From Lachnospiraceae bacterium (GTDB lineage Bacteria > Bacillota_A > Clostridia > Lachnospirales > Lachnospiraceae): a stretch of 64,000 bases of DNA. The stretch is taken from the NCBI GenBank assembly GCA_016291475.1, contig JAEEXJ010000002.1:1-64000 (forward strand). Reading direction: 5' to 3'. Under the pieces are notes generated by a model that saw only the letters and a program-made list of their open reading frames with translations, made no database searches and had not been told where the DNA came from. Numbering within the stretch: the first letter of the stretch is position 1; every line of letters starts with the position of its first letter. The translations under genes and the position numbers were made by a program. Below, piece after piece: positions 45,308 through 54,329 of this stretch.

Positions 45308-46378
45308 TTATGCATAAACCTTAGCTTCTTCTTCGCCGTTCATGACACGAAGTCCGCCCTGGGCAAGAGCAAGAAGCTCATCTTCTCCGGGATAAACGGT
45401 TACGGGAGCGATCTTTCCGACTCTCTCGATCATAGCCTTGGTAACTCTCTCGTTGTATGCGATTCCGCCGGTGATGATGATCTGGTCTACATCTCCCTTA
45501 AGAACGGTTGACTCTGCTCCGATGTCCTTGCAAACCTGGAAGATGAATGCTTCCATAACAAGCTTAGCCTGAGCATCGCCCTCGTCCATTCTCTTCATTA
45601 CTTCTCTTGCATCGTTGGTTCCGAGATATGCGTTAAAGCCTCCCTGTCCGGTAGCCTTCTTGAGCATCTCCTTCTCGGAGTACTTGCCTGAGTAGCAAAG
45701 TCTGATGAGCTTTCCGGTAGGAAGTCCGCCGCATCTTTCGGGTGAAAGTGCACCGTCTCCTTCGAATGCGCTGTATACGTCAACGATCTTGCCGTACTCG
45801 TGAGCGCCTACGGAAACACCGCCGCCGAGGTGAGCAACGACAAGTCTGAGATCCTCATACTTCTTACCGATGGACTTAGCGTAACGTCTTGCTACAGCCT
45901 TCTGGTTAAGGGGATGGAAAATTGAAGTTCTGGGGCACTCCGGCATACCTGAGATTCTTGCTACGTCGCTGAGCTCGTCTACAACAACGGGGTCAACGAT
46001 GAATGCCTTCTTGCCGATCTGATCTGCGATCTCACGGGCAAGGATTCCGCCGAGGTTAGATGCATGCTGTCCCTGAACGCCGATCTCAAGATCCTTGATA
46101 ACCGCATCGGTAACTTCATAGGTTCCGCCGGGGATGGGCTTAAGAAGTCCGCCTCTTCCTACGATGAAATCAAATGAGTTAACATCGATGTTACTGTTCT
46201 TAAGGAAATCAAGAATGATGTTCTTTCTGAAATCCTTCTGAGCGATTATTGAATCATACTGTGAGATCTCCTCGGTTGAGTGACGGAGAGTCTCATCCAT
46301 TACACAGGTCTCATCCTCGAAGATACCTACCTTTGTGGAGGTGGATCCGGGATTGATGATAAGAGATTTAAGTGCCAT
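45308..46378 (-). CDS. buk: Butyrate kinase
   Basis: 356 aa. ASKHA kinase that makes ATP and butyrate from butyryl phosphate. The phosphate-1 motif INPGSTSTKVGIF is at the N-terminus; VAHLGGGVSVGAH and ITGGIAYNERVT follow. It lies 11 nt after ptb, its pathway partner. Presence of buk rather than only the CoA-transferase route is typical of Butyrivibrio and Coprococcus among gut butyrate producers. Confidence 0.96.
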   Translation of the reverse strand: MALKSLIINPGSTSTKVGIFEDETCVMDETLRHSTEEISQYDSIIAQKDFRKNIILDFLKNSNIDVNSFDFIVGRGGLLKPIPGGTYEVTDAVIKDLEIGVQGQHASNLGGILAREIADQIGKKAFIVDPVVVDELSDVARISGMPECPRTSIFHPLNQKAVARRYAKSIGKKYEDLRLVVAHLGGGVSVGAHEYGKIVDVYSAFEGDGALSPERCGGLPTGKLIRLCYSGKYSEKEMLKKATGQGGFNAYLGTNDAREVMKRMDEGDAQAKLVMEAFIFQVCKDIGAESTVLKGDVDQIIITGGIAYNERVTKAMIERVGKIAPVTVYPGEDELLALAQGGLRVMNGEEEAKVYA

Positions 46379-46389
46379 ATTATTTCTCC

Positions 46390-47316
46390 TTATTTATTAA
46401 GCTTTTTCATCTGATCGGAAACGACTGCTGCAAGGGCAATGGAGTTAACCTTAACATCCTTGGTGTCGGATCTGGAGGTAAGGATAACGGGAGCCTTGGT
46501 TCCGGTAAGAATGTTTCCGTTCTTTACTCCGGGTACCATGTGAACAATTGATTTGTAAACAAGGTTTCCTGCGTGAATGTCGGGGAAAAGAAGGATGTCA
46601 GCTGATGCTGCGCAAGGACGGTCGGTCGCTTTCTTTTCCTCTGCTGCTTCCTTGTAAAGAGCGATGTCGAGGGAAAGAGGTCCATCTACAACACATCCCT
46701 TGATCTTTCCTTCCTCGTTCATCTTACGAAGCTCGTCTGCTTCAACGGTAACGGGCATCTTGGGGTTAACAACCTCAACTGCTGCAAGAGGTGCAACCTT
46801 GGGGTTCTCAACGCCGCAGGCGTTAGCTACTTCTACGGTATAGTCGATGATGGCAACCTTGTCCTCAAGAGTGGGATAAGGCATGAATGCTACGTCGGTA
46901 AGGAAAAGAAGTCTGTCGATTCCGGGAAGCTCGAATACGCATACGTGTGAAAGAGGCTTTCCGGTACGAAGTCCTACTTCCTTATCAAGAACGCTCTTAA
47001 GGAAGGTCTTGGTGTCAACGAGGCCCTTCATGTACATGTCAGCTTTTCCGTCATGTACAAAGCTTACAGCCTTGAGAGCTGCTTCCATGGGATCCTTGAC
47101 ATCAACGATCTCATATTCATCAAGTCTCATATCAAGCTCGGCTCCGATAGAACGGATCTGATCCTCATCACCTACAAGAATGGCATCGATGATTCCCATT
47201 CTGTGTGCTTCTCTTACAGCTTCAAGCACGGGCTTGTCCTGTGCTACGGCAACTGCCAGTTTTTGCTTGTCGAGGCCCTTGACCTTAGCAAGCAGATCAG
47301 CGAAATTCTTACTCAT
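46390..47316 (-). CDS. ptb: Phosphate butyryltransferase
   Basis: 308 aa. Exchanges CoA of butyryl-CoA for phosphate. PTA/PTB-fold stretches MGIIDAILVGDEDQI, MYMKGLVDTKTFLKSVL and LLFPDIHAGNLVYK are present. ATG at 47316 follows AAGGAGAC; the frame extends upstream without a ribosome site. A promoter lies at 47378-47406. Confidence 0.95.
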   Translation of the reverse strand: MSKNFADLLAKVKGLDKQKLAVAVAQDKPVLEAVREAHRMGIIDAILVGDEDQIRSIGAELDMRLDEYEIVDVKDPMEAALKAVSFVHDGKADMYMKGLVDTKTFLKSVLDKEVGLRTGKPLSHVCVFELPGIDRLLFLTDVAFMPYPTLEDKVAIIDYTVEVANACGVENPKVAPLAAVEVVNPKMPVTVEADELRKMNEEGKIKGCVVDGPLSLDIALYKEAAEEKKATDRPCAASADILLFPDIHAGNLVYKSIVHMVPGVKNGNILTGTKAPVILTSRSDTKDVKVNSIALAAVVSDQMKKLNK

Positions 47317-47377
47317 GATATGTCTCCTTGTTAAATTAATGTAAAAATGCAGTAAATATTTATACGCACCATTCAAA

Positions 47378-47406
47378 ATAATAGCACCCGGCGGGCTTTA
47401 TTACAA
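47378..47406 (-). promoter_or_regulatory. ptb-buk promoter
   Basis: Minus strand: TTGTAA at 47406-47401, 17-bp spacer ending in TGC, TATTAT at 47383-47378 (extended -10). Leader of about 55 nt to the ptb ATG. Confidence 0.7.
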
Positions 47407-47448
47407 TACCGCCGCGGTGCTCATGCTCTTCACAGTTACCGTATAAAC

Positions 47449-48708
47449 CTAAAGGATCGCCGTAAATGTGATCTTATTATCTCCGGAAAGATCAGCCGTT
47501 ATCCTGCCTTTATGTGCCTCCGCTACGGCACAGGCTACGGATAGTCCGATCCCGAACCCGCCGCTTTCAGAATTTCTGGAAGAATCCGCCCTGTAAAACC
47601 TGTCGAAAAGATGCCTTACGGCCTCCTTATCCATAGGCTCATTCAGATCATTGGTTACCCTGATAAGCGCCTTTTTTCCCTTTGACGAAAGGCTCCAGGA
47701 AACCTCTCCTCCCTCCGGACAGTACTTGACCGCATTATCCAGGAGAATGCTCATAAGTTCATAGACCTTCTTCTTATCACAGGTTATGCGGACCCCACTT
47801 TCAATATCCGAAACAAAGTTTAATCTGCGGGTAATGGAAGGAGCCTTGACCGAATCTGCCACATCTTCTGCCAAAGCAGATACATCCACTTCCTCCGGAC
47901 TTAAGACATCTTTTCCCTCTTCCATTTTGGACAGGGTTATCAGATCGTTTGTAAGGAGGGTGAGTCTTTCCGTCTGTTTTACGATATCCGAGATCCACTC
48001 ATTATCCTCGCCAAGCTCCATTCCCAGAACGTCAGCATCTGCTCTGATTATGGAAAGAGGAGTTTTGATCTCATGTCCCGCATCGGAGATGAATCTCTTC
48101 TGCTTTTCCCCGGCTTCTTCGATAGGGCTGACTGCTTTTCCCGATATAAAATAGATCACGCATCCGATGATCATAAGTCCGATCAGGGATATGGCGATGC
48201 TTGTATTTCTAAAATCCCTGAAGCCTGATAATGCCGCGCCTCTGTCGCAAAAGATAACAATCCTGCCGCCGTCTTCAGTATCAGAGACCTCATATCTGTA
48301 ATCATAGATAAATCCGGTCTTCCCACCGCCTGAAATGACTTTGTCCGCAAGAGCTACGGCTGTCTCATCCGATACTGCAGAAATCTTATCCGTATCACTC
48401 CTTATGACTTCCCCGCTTTCGGAATATTCGACTGTAAAAAATCTGGTTTCAAATGCAATCTCCGGAGAATCGATCCTCTCTCCGTGCATCATCCGCGGAG
48501 GTTCACCGGGAAACTCACCTGCCTGAGAATGAAGCATCCCCTCGGGGAAGGCCCCGCCGTTATCGGCAAGTATCTTAAGCACTTTGTCCGAATCTCTGAG
48601 CACGTGGATATAGTTACTTATATTCATGCCGCCCACCAGGACGATAAGTACGACAAAAGCCGATAAAAAGGCGGTCATAATAAATTTTATCCGAAGCTTT
48701 TTTATCAT
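47449..48708 (-). CDS. Sensor histidine kinase (OmpR-partner type)
   Basis: 419 aa. Membrane helices at about 10-30 and 168-190 bracket an extracellular domain with an acidic/Met-Gly-rich stretch (HSQAGEFPGEPPRMMHGE). HisKA has H212 in SDAGHEIKTPLSII; the ATPase domain has LLDNAVKYCPEGG and GGFGIGLSVA. No clear HAMP. It is 4 nt after its response regulator, last gene of the VTC operon. Confidence 0.92.
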   Translation of the reverse strand: MIKKLRIKFIMTAFLSAFVVLIVLVGGMNISNYIHVLRDSDKVLKILADNGGAFPEGMLHSQAGEFPGEPPRMMHGERIDSPEIAFETRFFTVEYSESGEVIRSDTDKISAVSDETAVALADKVISGGGKTGFIYDYRYEVSDTEDGGRIVIFCDRGAALSGFRDFRNTSIAISLIGLMIIGCVIYFISGKAVSPIEEAGEKQKRFISDAGHEIKTPLSIIRADADVLGMELGEDNEWISDIVKQTERLTLLTNDLITLSKMEEGKDVLSPEEVDVSALAEDVADSVKAPSITRRLNFVSDIESGVRITCDKKKVYELMSILLDNAVKYCPEGGEVSWSLSSKGKKALIRVTNDLNEPMDKEAVRHLFDRFYRADSSRNSESGGFGIGLSVACAVAEAHKGRITADLSGDNKITFTAIL

Positions 48709-48712
48709 AAGA

Positions 48713-49393
48713 TTAATTCTCCGAATCGGTCACCAGACTGTATCCCGCATTTCTTACAGCCTTGATCCGTACGTTTGCACCGATACGGATCAGCTTCTTT
48801 CTAAGGTATGAAAGGTTGGTCCACACAATACTGCTGTCTCCTTCAAAATCTATTCCCCAGATCTTATCGAAAAATCTTTCCGTGGTGATCAGCATACCGG
48901 GATTGGACATGAGGTATTCCATCATTTGAAATTCTTTGGAAGAAAGTCTGACGCTTTCAGACGGCGATGATAATTCGAAGTTTGCTCTGTTAAGGGATAT
49001 GTTTCCGAATCTGAGCAAATTATCCCCGGCAGGCGTGAGTGTTCTTGTCATTGCCCTGAGTCTTGCCAAAAGTTCCTTTCCGTCAAAGGGTTTTGTCAGA
49101 TAATCGTTAGCCCCGAGATCAAGTCCCTCTACTTTGTCATCCACCTGGGATTTTGCGGTCAGCATCATGACAGGTATCTTAACACCCGAAGATCTTGCCC
49201 TTTTCAGCACTTCAAATCCGTCCATTCCGGGCATCATAACATCCAGGATGGCTGCATCGTAATCACCGGCCGTAAGATAGTCGAGCGCATCGGAGCCGTT
49301 ATATACCGCATCCACCGAATAGTTATTCCCTTTAAGTATGGCCGTTAATGCCCGGGACATAGATTTTTCGTCTTCCGCAAGAAGTATTTTCAT
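48713..49393 (-). CDS. OmpR/PhoB-family response regulator
   Basis: 226 aa. Receiver domain with E7/D8, phospho-acceptor D51 (AILDVMMPG) and K in LTKPFDGKEL; C-terminal winged helix with the SSKEFQMMEYLMSNPG and SIVWTNLSYLRKKL pattern. It probably controls its own operon through the direct repeats at 52086-52103. Confidence 0.94.
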   Translation of the reverse strand: MKILLAEDEKSMSRALTAILKGNNYSVDAVYNGSDALDYLTAGDYDAAILDVMMPGMDGFEVLKRARSSGVKIPVMMLTAKSQVDDKVEGLDLGANDYLTKPFDGKELLARLRAMTRTLTPAGDNLLRFGNISLNRANFELSSPSESVRLSSKEFQMMEYLMSNPGMLITTERFFDKIWGIDFEGDSSIVWTNLSYLRKKLIRIGANVRIKAVRNAGYSLVTDSEN

Positions 49394-49449
49394 AGCTGTA
49401 TTATCTCACAATAAGAAATACTAAGTAAGTATATTCGTCTGTCATTTCA

Positions 49450-50619
49450 TCATTTTCCGCCGAAAGGCTCACCGGGAGCCTGTCCTTCTCCCGGCATAAA
49501 CCCTTCTCCGGGAGCGAAGCCTTCTCCCGGGCCATGACCTCCTTCCGGCCTTGATGCTCCGCCGAATCCGCCTTCCGAACCGAAACCGCCTCCCATGAAC
49601 TGGTTGGGAATGGCATCTGTTTCTTCGCCGTTAACGATAAGAGTCCCTCCGTTTAATTCAGCACTTCCGTCATAGTCACATGCCGACTGACCCGTTATAT
49701 CGATCTTTCCGCCGTTTATTATGAGATCGCCGTTAGAATCAATCCCGTCTGTATCACCTTCGCCCATAACTATGGTAATATCTCCGCCGTTTATCTCGAC
49801 CTTAACATCTGTTTCATCGGACTTTTGTGCTGCGTTTATTCCGTCATCGGATGCATTTATCACGATCTTCCCGCCGTTTATCACTATATTTGTGGCTTCC
49901 AATCCCTCTGCTCCGTCAAGTGTGATATCGCCGTCTTCTATCGTAAGATTTACATCCGCATGAATACCGTCATCACCGGCTTTGACATTGAGAGTTCCGC
50001 TGCTCATCAGGAAATCTTCGTTTACATTGATACCGTCATCCGAAGCATCTATATCAAGACTTCCGCAGGATATGACAAGACTGTCATTTACTGAGATGCC
50101 CTTTCCGTCAGCCGCATTTATATTAAGGCTGCCTTCCCCGCTTATGGCCACATCCGTTTTAGAGTAGATGACTGCATCGATTTCTTCATCCTCGGGATCA
50201 TTAAAACCTTCTTCATTCATAAGAACGGATTCACCGTCCAAAATGATATTTACATCACCTGCGGACCGGGCATATATCGCTGCAGAAGATGAACTTACGA
50301 TCTTTGCATCACAGAGTATAAGTGTCACGCTCTCATCTTCTCCCGCATCTATCCTGACCGTGCAGTCCTCGGATGATCCGGTCAATAAATAACTTCCGCC
50401 TTCCGTGATACTGACCATTCCACTGTCATCACTTAGTTCTATTACTTCATCATATCCGGAGACTACGGATTCTTCTTCAATCTCATTCTCCGCAGATACA
50501 ACCGTATCCGTCACTCTGTCTGAAACACTGCTTTCCGTATGGGAAGCCGTACATCCCGTTATCATAAGAGAGACTATTGCTCCGGCTGCAACTATATTCA
50601 AGATATTCTTTCTTTTCAT
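49450..50619 (-). CDS. Lipoprotein with carbohydrate-binding DUF4353-type repeats
   Basis: 389 aa. Signal peptide with lipobox MITGC (about 19-23). From about 65 to 330 the chain is built of short repeats around DDGI and NGG (for example ASDDGINVNEDFL, AGDDGIHADVNL, INGGKIVI), a beta-helix-like pattern annotated as carbohydrate-binding DUF4353. The last 50 residues are a Gly/Pro-rich tail with repeats of PGEGF, FMPGEG and similar. It lies 18 nt after the DUF4956 gene; surface protein, ligand unknown. Confidence 0.85.
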   Translation of the reverse strand: MKRKNILNIVAAGAIVSLMITGCTASHTESSVSDRVTDTVVSAENEIEEESVVSGYDEVIELSDDSGMVSITEGGSYLLTGSSEDCTVRIDAGEDESVTLILCDAKIVSSSSAAIYARSAGDVNIILDGESVLMNEEGFNDPEDEEIDAVIYSKTDVAISGEGSLNINAADGKGISVNDSLVISCGSLDIDASDDGINVNEDFLMSSGTLNVKAGDDGIHADVNLTIEDGDITLDGAEGLEATNIVINGGKIVINASDDGINAAQKSDETDVKVEINGGDITIVMGEGDTDGIDSNGDLIINGGKIDITGQSACDYDGSAELNGGTLIVNGEETDAIPNQFMGGGFGSEGGFGGASRPEGGHGPGEGFAPGEGFMPGEGQAPGEPFGGK

Positions 50620-50637
50620 ATCTTTTACTCCTTTCTG

Positions 50638-51324
50638 TTAAAGTTCGGCCGTCTCACGGCGTTTTAGAGAGGACACCATTATTTCCAGATTTCCGTTTCT
50701 GCATCTTAAGTCATCGATGAATTTCTTTTCGATATCAGCGGAATTAAGCGTAATATCATAATCCAGTTTAAACATAGCTCCCATATTTGAAGTCTTTGCG
50801 GAGATAAGGTTATGCTCTGTCGTATATTTATCGAATATCTCATCAAACACTCCCGTATAATCAAGATCTTCGGGAATAGTGATCCTGAGACTTCTGGTCA
50901 GTTCCGAGTTTTTATCATGTCCGAGATCGGTGGCTTTATATAAGCTGACCGTAGCGATCATGATCAGTTCAAAAACAAAGGCATAGAGCACATAGCCCAT
51001 TCCCGTAAGAAGCCCCAAAGCCATCGCCATAAACAGATTTCCGATTTCCCTTGCAGTCCCCTGGGCTGAGCGGAACCTGACAAGTCCGAATGCTCCCGCC
51101 ACCGCAACACCCGCCCCGATATTGCCGTTTACAGCCATGATCACAACACTTACCATGGCGGGAAGCAGTGCCAAAGTTACGGTAAAACCTTTGCTTGATC
51201 CCGCATCAGTTGTAAATTTCGCCAGAATCATTCCCAGGATAAGCGATGCGATTATCGGCACCATAAAATCAGCAACCGATATATCCGCATTTCCAACAAG
51301 TGTTTCCATTAATATGTTAAGCAT
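50638..51324 (-). CDS. DUF4956 membrane protein
   Basis: 228 aa. About four membrane segments (about 20-135) including the conserved GAFGLVRFRSAQGTAREIGNLF, then a cytoplasmic ferredoxin-like tail. DUF4956 proteins are nearly always next to a VTC-domain polymerase, as here (8-bp overlap), and probably form a membrane unit with it. Confidence 0.9.
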   Translation of the reverse strand: MLNILMETLVGNADISVADFMVPIIASLILGMILAKFTTDAGSSKGFTVTLALLPAMVSVVIMAVNGNIGAGVAVAGAFGLVRFRSAQGTAREIGNLFMAMALGLLTGMGYVLYAFVFELIMIATVSLYKATDLGHDKNSELTRSLRITIPEDLDYTGVFDEIFDKYTTEHNLISAKTSNMGAMFKLDYDITLNSADIEKKFIDDLRCRNGNLEIMVSSLKRRETAEL

Positions 51325-52045
51325 ATTTAAGCCTCTCTTTCGTATCTGTATTATTTCCCGCTATATAATCTTCATAGTATTTTCCGTATTTGGAAAAGGA
51401 CGCTTTTTGTATTCCTTCTTCCCTTAAGAATCTTATGATCCACATGGGCAGCCCTGCGCTTACCTTTACTTCCAGTATGCTTTGACCGCTTCCGAGGACC
51501 GGGACTCCGAATACACCTTCTTTCAGGGATAAATGCGTTTCTCTGGCAAGAACATTTGTATCCAGTGTGATCCTTGTATCCGAACCATCAAGCGGATAAA
51601 ACGCCTCCCTTTCATATGAGAGAAAAACCTTCGGTTTAAGCCCCGTATAGAAATCCCTGAAATACCCGATCTCTTTTTCGATCTGAGAATCACCCGGCAT
51701 TTTTCCGCCGCCTTCAAGCCACCCCATCGCTTTATTTTCGGGAAGTGCTATTCTCCTCTTGTAAACTACGGACTCGTATTTTTTCTTGAGCTCGACAAAT
51801 ACATCCTCGTCTTCCCTGACCCGCTTGTAACTCCTTATCCTGAGTTTTTCCTTATATAAAGGTTTATCCAGTGAAGTTCTTATAAGTCTGTGATTATCGG
51901 TATCAAAATAGATATTCCTTATAACCGTATGCCCATAGCTATCGATCTTCATCCTTCCTTCCATCTCCGAAAGAAGCCGTCGCCTCTGTTTTTCATCAAG
52001 GAGATACTTGATCTCGTAACGTTTGAAAATGTTCTGATAATCCAT
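51317..52045 (-). CDS. VTC-domain polyphosphate polymerase-like protein
   Basis: 242 aa. VTC fold with its basic beta-tunnel residues: FKRYEIKYLL at the start, IYFDTDNH, KLRIRSYK, VFVELKKKYESVVYKRR, and E/K pattern near LSYEREAF. Yeast Vtc4 makes polyphosphate from ATP in this tunnel; the bacterial VTC-DUF4956 pair is not well studied. The ATG at 52045 follows GGAGG. First gene of a five-gene operon. Confidence 0.9.
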   Translation of the reverse strand: MDYQNIFKRYEIKYLLDEKQRRRLLSEMEGRMKIDSYGHTVIRNIYFDTDNHRLIRTSLDKPLYKEKLRIRSYKRVREDEDVFVELKKKYESVVYKRRIALPENKAMGWLEGGGKMPGDSQIEKEIGYFRDFYTGLKPKVFLSYEREAFYPLDGSDTRITLDTNVLARETHLSLKEGVFGVPVLGSGQSILEVKVSAGLPMWIIRFLREEGIQKASFSKYGKYYEDYIAGNNTDTKERLKYA

Positions 52046-52069
52046 ATCTGACCTCCGTTTCGTAAGATC

Positions 52070-52103
52070 AGTGTAGAAAGCGAACCTTAAATGAAGCTTA
52101 AAT
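52070..52103 (-). promoter_or_regulatory. VTC operon promoter with PhoB-type direct repeats
   Basis: On the plus strand CTTAAAT occurs at 52086-52092 and again at 52097-52103, an exact 7-bp direct repeat with 11-bp period. On the minus strand TACACT (52075-52070) is a possible -10, and the repeats sit where the -35 should be (AGCTTC, a poor match). This is the layout of promoters activated by OmpR/PhoB regulators, and such a regulator is encoded in the operon. Confidence 0.55.
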
Positions 52104-52148
52104 ATTTATATTTTTTCTATATCGACAACGGGGAATTTAAGTACTAAG

Positions 52149-54299
52149 ATGATTCCTATGACTGAAATCGCGGAAAAAAAAGAAAATACGGCATTAAACC
52201 CCATAACTGAGGGAAAGATAGGGAAGGAAATGATACTGTTTTTCCTCCCCCTTATGTTCGGTACATTTTTCCAGCTTCTGTATAATACGGCGGATTCCAT
52301 AATCGTAGGCAGATTCGTGGGAAAAGAAGCACTTGCGGCAGTCGGCGGATCTGCGGCCATACTGGTCAATGTATTCGTAGGCGGCCTTACATCCCTTTCA
52401 TCGGGCGCCACCATCATAGTGGGCCAGTATTACGGTGCGGGCAGAAAAGAAGACGTTTCCAAAGCCGTCCATACGGGAATGGCTTTTGCGATACTTCTCG
52501 GCATCATTATCACAATAGCGGGCATCCCCACTACCGGACTCATGCTGGAAGCCATGAACACGACTCCCGAATCCCTTGAAGGATCGACTGTTTACCTCAG
52601 GGTCTACATGGCGGGAATGATCCCCAACCTCGTATACAATATGGGCGCCGGTATCCTGAGAGCCATCGGTGATTCAAAGCGTCCACTGCTGTTTTTGGTT
52701 ATTTCTTCAATAGTAAATATCATTCTCGACCTGGCCCTCGTTCTCGGACTCGGCCTGGGAGTATTCGGCGTAGCGCTCGCAACCATCCTTTCCCAGGCAA
52801 TAAGCGCGGTCCTGACCATATACGTACTTGTCAGGGCAGATGACTGCTACAGACTTTACCTTAATAAGATAAGGATCCATTCCTTCTATCTGAAAAGAAT
52901 ACTTATGATCGGTATTCCATCCACCGTTCATTCGCTTACCTATACCGCATCAAATCTCATCATTCAGATTGCGGTCAACGGCTTCGGAACAGATACCGTG
53001 GCAGCGTGGGTTGCAACGGGAAAAGCAGACCAGATCTTCTGGATGGTCAGCAACTCCATGGGCATATCCATATCCACCTTTGTTGCGCAAAATTACGGCA
53101 AAGGAAATATGAAACGCGTCAAACAGAGCATGATCTGCGGCTTTTTCTACCACACGATCCTTACTACGATAATTGTGGGAGGCTTACTTGCCATCGGCCC
53201 CTTTGTCCTTACTTTCTTTACCAAAGATCCGGTGGTACTTGATATCGCAACCTACATGCTCAGGTTCTTTGTTGTATTTTATTTCTCATTCATACTGATA
53301 GAGGTTTGTCACGGTGCCTTAAGAGGAATGGGCAATGCCACCGGCCCCATGATCATAAGCGTATTCGGTGTATGCGGAATCAGGATTCTCTGGATCTTCA
53401 CTGCTTTCAGATCTTTCCACACCATGAAGGTACTTATGACCTCATATCCCATGTCCTGGGGTATCAGCTCGGCCATATCACTCCTCTATCTGCTCATATG
53501 CTTAAGGCGTATGAAAAAAGAAAAAACAGACTCTTCAGGTAAAAAGAAAATGATAATACTTCCCGTGATCCTGCTCATTGCCGGAATCTTATGCATTCTC
53601 TACGGAATAACCATAATGCTTGCCAATTCCGGATCAAAATTCTTCTGCGTATGGTATGCGGGAGGATTGTGCTTTGCTCTTCTTGCATTCCTGTTCAGAT
53701 CGGGGATCATGGCAAAACTGCCCGTGGCGGTAAAAGGTATCGCCATATTCCTGATCTCTCTGGGACTTATCTTTGTTATCGCAACCCAGTGCATGGTAAT
53801 ATCGGGATTTCGTGATAACACCAGACAAAACCTGGATTACATCATTGTTCTGGGATCACAGGTCAAGCCCTCAGGTCCCGCTGTTGTCACCAGAATGAGA
53901 CTGGATAAAGCATATGAATACGCTTCGGAAAATCCCGAAACGATCATAATCGTATCCGGCGGTCAGGGAAGCAACGAACCTGCAAGCGAAGCCTCCGTAA
54001 TGAAAGACTATCTGGTAGGACGCGGCATAGATGAAAGCAGGATCCTCATGGAGGATAAGTCCACCAACACTTCGGAAAATCTGCAGCTTAGTGCCTCCTT
54101 ATATGATGGCCTCTCAGACAGCAGCGTAGGAATAGTATCCAGCAATTTCCACATATTCAGGGCTCTTGCCATTGCAAAAAAAAGCGGATACACCGATGTT
54201 ACCGGCATACCCGCAGATTCTGTTTTATTGTATCTTCCCAATAATATGATCAGGGAAAGTGTGGGGCTGCTTAAAGATTTCCTGATGGGAAATCTTTAA
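52149..54299 (+). CDS. MATE transporter fused to a DUF218 (YdcF/ElyC) domain
   Basis: 716 aa. Residues about 20-450 are a complete MATE family exporter with twelve membrane segments (LPLMFGTFFQLLYNTADSI, NFVAQNYGKGN-like stretches). Three more membrane segments follow (about 455-555), and residues 562-716 form a DUF218 domain beginning YIIVLGSQVKPSGP with RMRLDKAYEY, ETIIIVSGGQG and STNTSENLQLS. DUF218 proteins act in envelope glycan or vancomycin-sensitivity pathways. The frame is continuous across the junction. MATE proteins usually stop near residue 450, so this is an unusual fusion. Divergent from the VTC operon. Confidence 0.9.
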   Translation: MIPMTEIAEKKENTALNPITEGKIGKEMILFFLPLMFGTFFQLLYNTADSIIVGRFVGKEALAAVGGSAAILVNVFVGGLTSLSSGATIIVGQYYGAGRKEDVSKAVHTGMAFAILLGIIITIAGIPTTGLMLEAMNTTPESLEGSTVYLRVYMAGMIPNLVYNMGAGILRAIGDSKRPLLFLVISSIVNIILDLALVLGLGLGVFGVALATILSQAISAVLTIYVLVRADDCYRLYLNKIRIHSFYLKRILMIGIPSTVHSLTYTASNLIIQIAVNGFGTDTVAAWVATGKADQIFWMVSNSMGISISTFVAQNYGKGNMKRVKQSMICGFFYHTILTTIIVGGLLAIGPFVLTFFTKDPVVLDIATYMLRFFVVFYFSFILIEVCHGALRGMGNATGPMIISVFGVCGIRILWIFTAFRSFHTMKVLMTSYPMSWGISSAISLLYLLICLRRMKKEKTDSSGKKKMIILPVILLIAGILCILYGITIMLANSGSKFFCVWYAGGLCFALLAFLFRSGIMAKLPVAVKGIAIFLISLGLIFVIATQCMVISGFRDNTRQNLDYIIVLGSQVKPSGPAVVTRMRLDKAYEYASENPETIIIVSGGQGSNEPASEASVMKDYLVGRGIDESRILMEDKSTNTSENLQLSASLYDGLSDSSVGIVSSNFHIFRALAIAKKSGYTDVTGIPADSVLLYLPNNMIRESVGLLKDFLMGNL

Positions 54300-54306
54300 A
54301 TATATA

Positions 54307-54329
54307 AACCGTCGGGGACGGTTCCTTTT
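54307..54329 (+). terminator. Terminator-like hairpin related to the REP-like motif
   Basis: Stem AACCGTC/GACGGTT (54307-54313 with 54317-54323), loop GGG, then CCTTTT. It ends the MATE-DUF218 gene. The core GGGGACGGTTCCTTTT also resembles the REP-like copies at 35005-35129. It reaches the stop codon of the convergent phosphohexomutase gene. Confidence 0.65.
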
